Shown here in pieces: positions 1-6,552 of a stretch of 9,801 bases of DNA. The notes under the pieces were generated by a model. That model was not told where the DNA came from. It did no database searches and saw nothing but the letters and a program-made list of their open reading frames with translations. Within the stretch, counting starts at the first letter, position 1. Each line of letters begins with the position of its first letter. The position numbers were made by a program, and so were the translations under genes. This stretch comes from Verrucomicrobiales bacterium (GTDB lineage: Bacteria; Verrucomicrobiota; Verrucomicrobiia; Verrucomicrobiales; DEV007), in NCBI GenBank assembly GCA_013003335.1, contig JABDJT010000328.1, forward strand, positions 1 through 9,801, given 5' to 3'.

Positions 1-1011
1 GTCCGGAGGTGCGGCACCGGCTGCTTCGACAATCGTCGGGAACACATCCGAGAGGTCGACCAGGTCATCCACGACCCGGCCAGCCTTGATTTTTGCGGGC
101 CAACTGGCGATGAATCCGACATGGGTGCCGGCGTCTTTCGGGCTGCCTTTGTCGCCCTTGTAGTCTTCGCCTTTGAACTTTGACGTCACGCCCGTGTAGG
201 TGCCGTTGTCACCGGTCCACATCACCAGGGTGTTCTCGCGAAGCCCTTCTTTTTCCAGGTGATCGACAACTTTCCCGACCATCTTGTCGGTGTGGCGAAC
301 CATTGCGTCCCAGTATTTCTGGTCCCGGTATCCTCCCGGCTCGTTCTTCTTGTCCCGCCACAACGTCGGGTCCCAGTCCGGATGATCCGGAGTCGGCACG
401 AAAGGCCAGTGCGGGGCGATCATCGGGTAGTAGATGAAAAACGGTTTCCCGGCATCCTTGTGGGCGGAAATGTAGTCGTTGATGTAATCGGTCACCACGT
501 CCGGCCCGAATTCGCCGTTCTTGAAATCGCGTTCTTTGCCGTCGATCTCCAAGCCCGGATTCGGATACCGGCTCGGCCGCCGGGTCAGCTGCCAGAGACA
601 GTATTTGTCGAAACCGAAATTCACCGGTCCTTCAAAGCCGCCGAGGAGTTGCCATTTTCCCGCCACCATCGTGTCGTATCCGGCTGCTTTCATGGCATGC
701 CCGAAGGTATGCGCTTCCGGGTCGAGCAAGCCGAACTTGATGTAATTCCGATTGTTGTAAATCCCCGTCATGATCTGCACTCGCGACGGCGTGCAGATCG
801 GCTGGGAATGCGCGTGGTTGAACATCATTCCCGAGGCGGCGAGCTTGTCCAAATGCGGCGTCTCATAGACCTCACTGCCGTAGCAGGACAGATTTTCGTA
901 GCCGATATCGTCGGCCATGATGACGATGACATTGGGCCTTTCCGCAGCGACGACAGCGGTCGCGGATCCGAAAAGCAGGGCCAGGATAGAGAAAAGCCGG
1001 TGTTTCATCAT
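1..1011 (-). CDS. Exported formylglycine-dependent sulfatase, C-terminus beyond left edge
   Basis: Hydrolyses sulfate esters, probably on a polysaccharide, outside the cytoplasm. The visible 337 residues start with a signal peptide (positively charged MMKHR, hydrophobic core to about residue 21, VAA cleavage region). The family hallmarks appear in order: metal-binding Asp34-Asp35 in MADDIGY; the sulfatase motif CTPSR at 73-77 followed by VQIMTG, with Cys73 the residue converted to formylglycine; Lys119 in AGKW; His201 in PHWPF; and Asp268-Asn269 in GDNG, a second metal pair. The C-terminal subdomain is cut off by the window edge. Two in-frame ATGs are adjacent (1011 and 1008) and either could be the start; there is no purine-rich Shine-Dalgarno before them. 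The gene is divergent from tRNA-Thr, so its promoter must lie in or near 1012-1156, but I cannot identify it. Substrate and S1 subfamily cannot be told from sequence. The sulfatase call is very secure. Confidence 0.96.
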   Translation of the reverse strand, partial: MMKHRLFSILALLFGSATAVVAAERPNVIVIMADDIGYENLSCYGSEVYETPHLDKLAASGMMFNHAHSQPICTPSRVQIMTGIYNNRNYIKFGLLDPEAHTFGHAMKAAGYDTMVAGKWQLLGGFEGPVNFGFDKYCLWQLTRRPSRYPNPGLEIDGKERDFKNGEFGPDVVTDYINDYISAHKDAGKPFFIYYPMIAPHWPFVPTPDHPDWDPTLWRDKKNEPGGYRDQKYWDAMVRHTDKMVGKVVDHLEKEGLRENTLVMWTGDNGTYTGVTSKFKGEDYKGDKGSPKDAGTHVGFIASWPAKIKAGRVVDDLVDLSDVFPTIVEAAGAAPPD

Positions 1012-1104
1012 GGGAGGAATTTTGTGCGGAAATCGTCGGTTCCGCGACAGGAAAACGGGCGCGTTGGTGGGGGTTTTTGATCTGAAACCAACCTGCAACG
1101 AAAA

Positions 1105-1132
1105 TTGACACTCGATTGAAACCGCGTAGATT
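1105..1132 (+). promoter_or_regulatory. Candidate sigma-70-type promoter of tRNA-Thr
   Basis: A perfect -35 box TTGACA (1105-1110) is followed by a 16-base spacer and TAGATT (1127-1132), which matches TATAAT at four of six positions. The GC-rich stretch GCGCCG follows at 1135-1140, where a discriminator would sit. The -10 box ends 24 bases before the mature tRNA, leaving a short 5' leader for RNase P to remove. Position and -35 quality support it; no transcript data are available. Confidence 0.7.
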
Positions 1133-1156
1133 TCGCGCCGTTCTTTTTCGAAGGAC

Positions 1157-1231
1157 GCCGATGTAGCTCAGGGGTAGAGCAGCTCATTCGTAATGAGCAG
1201 GTCGTCGGTTCAAATCCGACCATCGGCTCCA
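1157..1231 (+). tRNA. tRNA-Thr, anticodon CGT
   Basis: A complete 75-base cloverleaf can be folded by hand. The acceptor arm is GCCGATG (1157-1163) with CATCGGC (1221-1227). The D stem is GCTC/GAGC around loop AGGGGTA. The anticodon stem GCTCA (1182-1186) pairs with TGAGC (1194-1198) around loop TTCGTAA, placing anticodon CGT at 1189-1191, which reads ACG threonine codons. The variable loop is AGGTC. The T stem GTCGG/CCGAC encloses TTCAAAT. The discriminator base is T1228 and the CCA end is encoded (1229-1231). All seven acceptor pairs are Watson-Crick. I see no intrinsic terminator between its end and the convergent gene that stops at 1247. Confidence 0.97.
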
Positions 1232-1246
1232 TTTTCCGACCTGTTT

Positions 1247-3442
1247 TCACTCGGGAATCATGATATCGAGCGACTTTGTTTTCGAGTTGAATTCGTAGCT
1301 CACTTCCACCGGCTCTCCATCCCGAATCAGTCGGCCTTGCTCGTCATATTTTTCCTGTTTCCCACCCCGAAACCGGGTCCAGCCGGCCAGGTTGCCATCC
1401 TTGTCGTAGCGATACACATCCCGCCAGTTCTTTGGAATCGATAGACGTGGATCGACGTACATCGGGCCGGCGGGACGCTGGAGAAAAACGGGGAACACGA
1501 CTTCGGACAGCAGGTCGAGGTTTCGCCGGCGAAGGTGATACAACTCGTTGGCGGGCGGATTCTCCGATTCGCTGACGGAAACGAATTCGAGCCGTCGCTG
1601 TGCCGCTGCCAGTTGACTCTTCTGCTTCGGAGAGTCGGCAGCGGCCTCAATTCTTTCGCGGTGATTGGAGAAAAATTGCGGATCATCCCGCAGAGCCATC
1701 AGGCCCGATCTTACGATTTGCGGCACGCCGTTTTCGCGAATGATTGTCACGATGTTTGCGCGCAACCCGGCGATTTCTTTTTTCAATTCGGCCGCGCCAT
1801 CCTCCCCGTCCCGCATCACTTTTTTTGCGGCGTTGTGCTTCCGGTTCGCATCGTCGAGGGCTGATTTCGTTTCATCCGTCGGCGATTTTTTGTGGGCGGC
1901 AACGGCGGCCACGCGAACCTTGTTTGTCTCGTCGACCACTTTTTGCTGGGCCGCAGTAATCTCATCCAACTTTGCCTGCGCAGCCGAAAGCGCAGCCCTG
2001 TCGGCTTTCGATCGGTCGGCAGCAAGAGTGAGGCTTTCGATCTGTTCCTTTTCCAGCACGGTTTTCAAGATCGCCAGCGCGGGCTCGTCGCCGCTGTTCG
2101 TTCCGGTTTCAAATTTCGTCAGCAGACCGTCCCAACGCGGGTTGTTGATCAGCGGTAAACCGGGAGATTGCGTCCGGGCACCGTAAAAATTCTCGATCAG
2201 GGTGCCGTCATCGGCATAGGTCCGGTGTTCGTTCGGGAGACTCATAAAAGTCACGAATGCAGGCGCGGAAACCGGCCCACCCTCCCCTTTCACCTTGGCG
2301 AAAACCCCGATATCGACGCGGTTCGACCATATCGAAGAGCCCGGCGAAATCGGACGGCGCGGGTGATACGCAACCGTGATTTTCGCCGCTGCTGCATTTT
2401 CCCCCTCCGTTTTGATCTCGATCAAATCCGGATTCCCCCGCAGTACCACCCAGCGAAATTCGAGTTCGCGATCTGCGATATCGACGCTCTCCGCTGCCGA
2501 AACCTGAATCCAACGCCGGTATTCCGGCCCACGAACAGCGCGGGCAATCGCGCAGTGAGAATTCCCGATCGTTTCGCTCGTTCGCTGCGGCGGCTCGAAA
2601 AAATCGATTCCATTTTCCGCCTCCGGTTCATCCACGATTTTCAACAGCACGAGCGGCGGGATTTTTTCCGGTTTCATGGCCTGAGCCCGCTTCACCATGG
2701 CAACTTCGTTGATCAATTTTCCGTCGAATACGCCCGGGTGTGCCTTTCCCGAAAAATAGTCCTCCGGCTTTTCGACGGCCCGGTAGGTCCGCCGGAAAAT
2801 CGCCTGCACCGTCGGCATGAGAAGGCCTTCGGCGACAAGTTTTTCCCGGGTATCAGGCGGAAACGCCGCGATCGTTTTCAGAACGGCGTGCATGAAGACC
2901 CGGTCCGATCCGGATGATCCCTGGCTGCTGATCAGGTAGGGCGAATTGGACGGATACAGATCGCCGTATCCGTCCGGCCCGTTGATGCCGGGATCGTGAT
3001 CGCGATGCTCGGGATAGACGTAGAGCGCGTTGGACCGGTATTGCTGATACAGAAAGTCGAGGCCTTTCGGGTGAAAGTAATACATTCGCTGGTGACTGCC
3101 CGCGACTGTCGCCGGGGAGGCTGTCGAAGAATTTCCGACCACGATTTTTCCCGCCTCGATCCGCTTTTTCCCGCCCCAGTCCTGGCGCCGGCCGAGTTCC
3201 TCCTTCGTGTAGGTGATCGGCTTCATTTGCGGATAGGTCGCAATCCGCAGGTCGGAATGTTTCCGGTCCCGGTTGTCGTAAAACACTCCTTCCAGGCCGG
3301 CTGCTTTTCCTTCAGCGAACCAGGAATTCACGAGCTTGCTGGCTTCGTCGCTGGCAGTGCTGACCACTCCGGGTTTCTCTTCCTGGCCCACGCAGACAGC
3401 GGAAATCAGAATCGCGAGGGCGGCGGAAGGAATTCGGTACAT
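1247..3442 (-). CDS. Large secreted protein of unknown function with central coiled coil
   Basis: 731 residues; I do not recognise a characterised family. The chosen ATG at 3442 opens a signal peptide (MYRIPSAALAILISAVCVGQ). The longer frame reaching 3607 adds 55 residues with no signal-like character. Regions seen: an N-terminal part rich in Tyr and charged residues (about 40-300); a probably beta-rich part (about 305-420); an Ala/Lys/Glu/Gln-rich, heptad-like coiled coil (about 456-565); and a C-terminal tail (about 672-715) with two short YD-repeat-like units, YRYDKDGNLAGW and EKYDEQGRLI. The Cys at residue 17 is not in a good lipobox (AVC rather than an A/G/S before Cys), so export as a soluble protein is favoured over a lipoprotein. 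The upstream gene ends 110 bases away, and a promoter of its own is visible at 3448-3475, so it need not belong to the SDR operon. Location outside the cytoplasm is inferred; function is open. Confidence 0.85.
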   Translation of the reverse strand: MYRIPSAALAILISAVCVGQEEKPGVVSTASDEASKLVNSWFAEGKAAGLEGVFYDNRDRKHSDLRIATYPQMKPITYTKEELGRRQDWGGKKRIEAGKIVVGNSSTASPATVAGSHQRMYYFHPKGLDFLYQQYRSNALYVYPEHRDHDPGINGPDGYGDLYPSNSPYLISSQGSSGSDRVFMHAVLKTIAAFPPDTREKLVAEGLLMPTVQAIFRRTYRAVEKPEDYFSGKAHPGVFDGKLINEVAMVKRAQAMKPEKIPPLVLLKIVDEPEAENGIDFFEPPQRTSETIGNSHCAIARAVRGPEYRRWIQVSAAESVDIADRELEFRWVVLRGNPDLIEIKTEGENAAAAKITVAYHPRRPISPGSSIWSNRVDIGVFAKVKGEGGPVSAPAFVTFMSLPNEHRTYADDGTLIENFYGARTQSPGLPLINNPRWDGLLTKFETGTNSGDEPALAILKTVLEKEQIESLTLAADRSKADRAALSAAQAKLDEITAAQQKVVDETNKVRVAAVAAHKKSPTDETKSALDDANRKHNAAKKVMRDGEDGAAELKKEIAGLRANIVTIIRENGVPQIVRSGLMALRDDPQFFSNHRERIEAAADSPKQKSQLAAAQRRLEFVSVSESENPPANELYHLRRRNLDLLSEVVFPVFLQRPAGPMYVDPRLSIPKNWRDVYRYDKDGNLAGWTRFRGGKQEKYDEQGRLIRDGEPVEVSYEFNSKTKSLDIMIPE

Positions 3443-3447
3443 CCGGG

Positions 3448-3475
3448 AAAATACGGTGCTGGACAGACCCGTCAA
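3448..3475 (-). promoter_or_regulatory. Candidate promoter giving a leaderless or near-leaderless mRNA
   Basis: Read on the minus strand: TTGACG (3475-3470), a 16-base spacer, then TATTTT (3453-3448). The -35 matches five of six consensus bases and the -10 four of six. The -10 box ends only five bases before the ATG at 3442, so transcription starting about 6-7 bases downstream of the -10 would begin at or next to the A of the start codon. Spacing matches the tRNA promoter in this window. No transcription start data are available. Confidence 0.5.
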
Positions 3476-3552
3476 TTCACGGAAATCGATCCAACAGAGG
3501 TGTGGTTCGACGAACTGACCGTTGGGTTCGTTCAGGTGTCGTTGGCCCTGTC

Positions 3553-4314
3553 TCAACTCGCCGCCCAGATCGCAGGGACGAGCACGAAGAGCAGGCTGGC
3601 CGCCCATCGCAGCCAGTCGTTGCGCGTTTTCAACTGGGCCATTTCTTCGATGTGATAAGGAATTCGAAGAGGGAGGTAAAACATCAGGAACAGGATTGAC
3701 GAGAGGATCAGGTTAATGACGAACATCACCGGATTGTCGCGCTGCATGTCAACGTTCGAGGCGATGGTTTCCCAAGTCACCGTGAAAGCGAGGCAGGCGT
3801 ATATCGTCAGGATGATATCGGCGACCCATTCCCGCTTCTGCGGCCGGCGATATTTTTCGGGAATGGTTTCAGCCGTTTTGGAGGTGAAAATGAAGCCGAG
3901 AAAAACAAGCTCCTTGATCACGACGAGCACCATGATCCCGGCCATCCAACCGGGCAGCTCCGAATCTTCACCGCGAGTGGTTTCAAAACCGAAGGCCTGG
4001 AAAATCGAGAAGGTCAGGATGATCGAGATGACTGTGTGAAAAACCCACAGGTAAAATCCGCTTCCCGCAGAGTCGTCATGCTCGCGCACGGCATGGTGGA
4101 CGAATTTCAGTTTCACCGGCAGGGCGTAAATTTCGAGAAGGGAAATCACCAGCACAGTGATTCCGAACAAGGGCAGGTACGTGTCTTCTTCGTGAATGTT
4201 GCTGATCGAAATCTCGCGAACCCAACGGGCGAGGAGCAGGAAATAGACCCCGCAGATGACGTTGAAAATCCAACCCTCGCGGGTGTATTTCAGCGTGGCA
4301 AAGCTGCGGTTCAT
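3553..4314 (-). CDS. Seven-helix integral membrane protein of unknown function
   Basis: 253 residues with seven hydrophobic segments by eye, at about 14-30, 47-66, 87-108, 123-144, 163-183, 195-216 and 233-250. They are separated by charged loops, for example VKLKFVHHAVREHDD (67-81) and IPEKYRRPQKREW (151-163). No motif of a known transporter, enzyme or receptor family is apparent, and there is no signal peptide beyond the first helix. The ATG overlaps the TGA of the upstream fucose dehydrogenase-like gene by four bases (ATGA), which strongly suggests co-transcription and translational coupling. Some connection with that enzyme, such as substrate passage or membrane tethering, is possible but purely inferred. 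Gene reality is supported by the overlap, the clean frame and coherent membrane topology. Confidence 0.85.
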   Translation of the reverse strand: MNRSFATLKYTREGWIFNVICGVYFLLLARWVREISISNIHEEDTYLPLFGITVLVISLLEIYALPVKLKFVHHAVREHDDSAGSGFYLWVFHTVISIILTFSIFQAFGFETTRGEDSELPGWMAGIMVLVVIKELVFLGFIFTSKTAETIPEKYRRPQKREWVADIILTIYACLAFTVTWETIASNVDMQRDNPVMFVINLILSSILFLMFYLPLRIPYHIEEMAQLKTRNDWLRWAASLLFVLVPAIWAAS

Positions 4315-5087
4315 GGCATCGTCGCCTTGCGGTCGAGATGAGTGTATCCGCCGTCGGGATAGAAAATCTGGCCTGTGGTGTGACCGCTGCGATTCGAGGC
4401 GAGAAACACCGCCAGGTCGGCAATTTCTTCCGAGGTCGTAAACCGCTGGCCGAGGGGAATGGTGAATTCGATGCGTCGCTTGGTTTCCTCCGGGTCATCC
4501 AGGGTCGCGAGCCACTTTTCGTAGAGCGGCGTCATGACTTCGGCCGGGCAAATGCAGTTCGTGCGAATTCCGAACGGCGCGAGATCGACGGCCCACTCGC
4601 GCGTGAGCCCGTTCATTCCGCCCTTCGAAGCGGCGTATCCGGAGGTGTTACCCTGGCCGGTGGCGGCGACTTTGGAACCGATATTGATGATCGAACCGCG
4701 CGTTTTTTTCAACTCCGGCAGGGCAAAGTGAACCAGAGCGAAAACGTGAAACAGGTTCTTCCGGAGAGACTCGAGGAAGGCGTCCGGCGACTGGTCGAGA
4801 CCGACTCCGTCGTTCACCCCCGCGTTGTTCACGACCACGTCGATCTGCCCGAATTTTTCCACGGTTTCCGCCACGGCATCGCGAATCACGCCTTCGTCCG
4901 TCAGCTCCGTCGATATCGCGTGACCCGCACCGCCGATGTCTTCGAGCAAGGCCCGCGCAACATCCGGGTTGCGGTCAAAAATAACCGGGATGGCTCCTTC
5001 AGCGGCGAACGAGCGGACGATCCCTTCGCCGATTCCCTTGGCTCCGCCGGTGACGATGACGATTTTGTTTTCGAGGTCAAGATTCAT
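4311..5087 (-). CDS. SDR-family L-fucose dehydrogenase-like oxidoreductase
   Basis: 258 residues, a normal length for a classical short-chain dehydrogenase/reductase. Cofactor motif TGGAKGIG at 13-20; Asp38 at the end of beta-strand 2, which usually favours NAD over NADP; NNAG at 87-90; and the catalytic set Asn111, Ser138, Tyr151 and Lys155 (YAASK). From memory, several stretches closely resemble bacterial L-fucose dehydrogenases: NNAGVNDGVGLD, GQGNTSGY, PAEVMTPLYEKW, RFTTSEE and the ending GGYTHLDR. That enzyme oxidises L-fucose at C1 to the lactone in the non-phosphorylated fucose pathway. Sibling enzymes acting on other aldoses, or 2-keto-3-deoxy-fuconate-type dehydrogenases, remain possible. 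It is the first gene of a minus-strand unit and overlaps the next gene by four bases. No Shine-Dalgarno is seen before the ATG. SDR assignment is near certain; fucose specificity is likely. Confidence 0.93.
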   Translation of the reverse strand: MNLDLENKIVIVTGGAKGIGEGIVRSFAAEGAIPVIFDRNPDVARALLEDIGGAGHAISTELTDEGVIRDAVAETVEKFGQIDVVVNNAGVNDGVGLDQSPDAFLESLRKNLFHVFALVHFALPELKKTRGSIINIGSKVAATGQGNTSGYAASKGGMNGLTREWAVDLAPFGIRTNCICPAEVMTPLYEKWLATLDDPEETKRRIEFTIPLGQRFTTSEEIADLAVFLASNRSGHTTGQIFYPDGGYTHLDRKATMP

Positions 5088-5174
5088 TGATCGGATTGAC
5101 TTTTAGCGGAAAGCCAGCCGGCCGGAAAGCGGGATTTTTGTCGCATAACCGTTCGCTTCATTCGTCCAAGCCGG

Positions 5175-5708
5175 ATGAACCCGCGCCCCGTCCTTCCCGC
5201 CCTGCTGTTTCTTTTTCTTCCGGCTGCCGCGATTCTTTGCCCCGCCCAGGAATTGAGTCGCGATCCGTTTTACCCCTTCACCGCGCCGCCGATCGCCGAC
5301 TCGCCTTTCCCGGTTACGATTGAAAAAGTCCGGAAATACTGGATCGCATCGATGTGGATTCCGCGTCCGCCTTCCCGGCTGGAGAATGATTACGGCCACG
5401 AAATGAACGACTACCGGCGGCGGTTGAAGGTCTACAACTGTCTCGTCGAACGGATTCATGACGGGGAGTTCGACTGCGAAGCGGAGATTGTGATGCTGCG
5501 ACACAACATCCGGCTGGCCGATCGCCTGAGACAGACAGCCGAGGCTCAGCGACTGCGGGACAGGCTTCAACGCTTGCTGCATCCCGGCCACGCGAGCAGC
5601 GATTTCGACTCAGGCAGGGCGAATCTTGAGAAACTGGTTGTCGAACAGGCCCGGCAGATTGCAGAATTGCGCGCGGAGATTGAAGCCCTCAAGGCTTCCC
5701 GCCCCTGA
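5175..5708 (+). CDS. Small secreted coiled-coil protein of unknown function
   Basis: 177 residues. The N-terminus is a clear signal peptide: MNPRPV, then a Leu/Phe/Ala-rich core to about residue 20, with a cleavage region near CPAQ (22-25). Cys22 is preceded by Ile-Leu, a poor lipobox. A Pro-rich linker follows (30-66), then a helical, highly charged region rich in Arg, Leu and Glu at about 103-136, and a second coiled-coil stretch at about 150-174 (KLVVEQARQIAELRAEIEAL). Two further cysteines (89 and 101) could form a disulfide if exported. Its TGA shares one base with the ATG of the next gene, so it is the first gene of a tight three-gene unit. It is divergent from the fucose dehydrogenase-like gene across 87 bases. 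Family not recognised; I assign no function. Confidence 0.82.
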   Translation: MNPRPVLPALLFLFLPAAAILCPAQELSRDPFYPFTAPPIADSPFPVTIEKVRKYWIASMWIPRPPSRLENDYGHEMNDYRRRLKVYNCLVERIHDGEFDCEAEIVMLRHNIRLADRLRQTAEAQRLRDRLQRLLHPGHASSDFDSGRANLEKLVVEQARQIAELRAEIEALKASRP

Positions 5709-5986
5709 TGACAACCGATTCCGAATCAGCCGAAGATATTTCCGAAGGAACCATCAAGTGGCTGAAGAAAGCGGCGTGGATTCCTGTTTGGGTCGCAGTA
5801 ATCGCCATCCTTTATATCGTTTCGCCCGTGCTGTTGTTCGCAATGTACGGCCTCGGTCTTCCGGTTGATTCGTGGTTTGACGAAGACGCTCTCGATCGCT
5901 TTTTTCTCCCGCTGCAGTATTTGTATGACAAATCGGCCTGGTACGAGGCGTTTATCGACTGGGTTGGAGAATTACTTGATGGCTGA
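5708..5986 (+). CDS. Small single-pass membrane protein, first of a tandem paralogue pair
   Basis: 92 residues: a short acidic head (1-17, TTDSESAEDISEG), one strongly hydrophobic segment (about 22-50, with WIPVW and YIVSPV), then an aromatic and acidic tail (LDRFFLPLQYLYDKSAWY and EAFIDWVGELL). Residues 18-92 align without gaps to residues 22-96 of the next gene, with about 36 of 75 identical by my count. The conserved core is W-x-PVW, V-SPV, LDR, PL-x-x-LYD-S-x-WY and AFIDW. The start codon shares its A with the upstream stop (TGATG), implying translational coupling, and no Shine-Dalgarno is visible. Similar short proteins with a PL...LY...FIDW tail are, in my impression, common in PVC genomes, but no function is known to me. 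Confidence 0.82.
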   Translation: MTTDSESAEDISEGTIKWLKKAAWIPVWVAVIAILYIVSPVLLFAMYGLGLPVDSWFDEDALDRFFLPLQYLYDKSAWYEAFIDWVGELLDG

Positions 5987-6269
5987 AAAAAATGATACAG
6001 GACAGGCAGGCCATGGCGGCTCTGCCGGGCACAACCTGGGTTGGGTTCGAAAGACTTTCTGGGTGCCGGTTTGGATTTTCGTAACTGGAATCGTTTACCT
6101 GGTTTCCCCCGTTTTTCTCTACTTTCTCGACTGGGTCGGGGTTCCGAAGGAAGGTCTTTTTAATTCCGATCTTTTGGATCGGGTCTATCGACCGCTCGAA
6201 GTGCTTTACGACCAATCAAAGTGGTATGCGGCATTCATCGACTGGGCGGAAAACCTGTTTGACTACTGA
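5979..6269 (+). CDS. Small single-pass membrane protein, second of a tandem paralogue pair
   Basis: 96 residues. I chose the ATG at 5979 because the frame becomes similar to its paralogue only downstream of it, and because GGAG (5966-5969) lies nine bases upstream. The ATG lies inside the end of the preceding gene, an eight-base overlap. The head is Gly/His-rich (GQAGHGGSAGHN, 8-19), unlike the acidic head of the paralogue. A hydrophobic segment follows (about 26-50, WVPVW, YLVSPV), then the shared tail (LLDRVYRPLEVLYDQS, WYAAFIDW). The heads differ while the membrane segment and tail are conserved, which suggests duplication followed by specialisation of the N-terminal part. No terminator follows before the thiC regulatory region. 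Function unknown. Confidence 0.8.
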   Translation: MAEKNDTGQAGHGGSAGHNLGWVRKTFWVPVWIFVTGIVYLVSPVFLYFLDWVGVPKEGLFNSDLLDRVYRPLEVLYDQSKWYAAFIDWAENLFDY

Positions 6270-6280
6270 TCCGAATCGCC

Positions 6281-6308
6281 TTGACCCGTTCCACCGTCGC
6301 GCTACCGT
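6281..6308 (+). promoter_or_regulatory. Candidate promoter of the thiC riboswitch transcript
   Basis: TTGACC (6281-6286), a 16-base spacer, and TACCGT (6303-6308). The -35 is good; the -10 matches only three of six consensus bases. A start about seven bases downstream would fall near 6315, just before the riboswitch helix at 6320, exactly where it is needed. The geometry matches the other two promoter candidates in this window. Confidence 0.45.
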
Positions 6309-6319
6309 GATTTCGAACA

Positions 6320-6402
6320 GGGGAGCTCGGGTCACAAACCATCCGGGCTGAGATTTCACCCTTTGAACCTGATGCGGTTAATGCCGCCGAAGGGAGATTC
6401 CC
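6320..6402 (+). promoter_or_regulatory. TPP riboswitch (THI element)
   Basis: The conserved aptamer core is plainly present: CTGAGA (6348-6353), ACCCTTTGAACCTGAT (6358-6373), and GCGGTTAATGCCGCCGAAGGGA (6374-6395, described as its conserved parts GGTTAATGCC and CGAAGGGA). The closing helix pairs GGGGA (6320-6324) with TTCCC (6398-6402). A 5' arm pairs AGCTCGG (6324-6330) with CCGGGCT (6343-6349). The element binds thiamine pyrophosphate and lowers expression of the gene behind it, here thiC. An intrinsic terminator 24 bases downstream suggests control of transcription elongation rather than of translation start. Confidence 0.96.
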
Positions 6403-6425
6403 ATGACCATTCCAGCCCAAATCCC

Positions 6426-6459
6426 AAACCGCCTTCCGATTCTTTCGGGGCGGTTTTTT
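6426..6459 (+). terminator. Intrinsic terminator, probable riboswitch expression platform
   Basis: AAACCGCC (6426-6433) pairs with GGCGGTTT (6449-6456). The stem continues inward, after two unpaired T bases, with CCGA (6436-6439) against TCGG (6445-6448) around loop TTCTT. A run of six T bases (6454-6459) follows. It lies between the TPP aptamer and thiC, about 93 bases before the thiC start. The aptamer segment GCGGTT (6374-6379) is complementary to AACCGC (6427-6432) within the terminator 5' arm, so an antiterminator pairing in the absence of ligand is possible. Confidence 0.85.
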
Positions 6460-6552
6460 GCTTTCCACGAACCAACAGGGTCTGTTCGTCGAACACACCC
6501 TGTCAGTTCGAAATTGTCCGATCCCCGTACCTGAATCTCAACTCCTCATCCC

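Noticed and set aside
259..1080. 273-residue plus-strand frame over the left sulfatase
   Set aside because: Lies antisense to a gene with all sulfatase catalytic motifs; no domain of its own.
1232..1246. Terminator after tRNA-Thr
   Set aside because: The gap before the convergent stop codon is 15 bases and holds no inverted repeat.
1008..1250. 80-residue minus-strand frame containing MVGFEPTTCSLRMS
   Set aside because: This is the well-known spurious translation of the antisense of a tRNA gene; it covers tRNA-Thr and the promoter region and runs into the sulfatase start.
2168..2917. 249-residue plus-strand frame inside the 731-residue gene
   Set aside because: Arg/Pro-rich shadow antisense to a longer frame that has a signal peptide and promoter.
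3443..3607. 55-residue N-terminal extension of the 731-residue protein
   Set aside because: It would bury the signal peptide, overlap the end of the upstream membrane protein gene and lie across a good promoter.
4338..5090. 250-residue plus-strand frame antisense to the SDR
   Set aside because: Shadow of a gene with complete SDR motifs; ends together with the SDR start region.
5142..5169. Minus-strand TTGGAC-N16-TATGCG as promoter of the SDR
   Set aside because: Only three of six matches in each box; spacing fits but this is too weak to annotate. No convincing promoter was found on either strand in 5088-5174.
5865..5978. Earlier starts for the second small membrane protein
   Set aside because: The upstream part is an out-of-frame copy of the preceding gene, and paralogue similarity begins only after the ATG at 5979.
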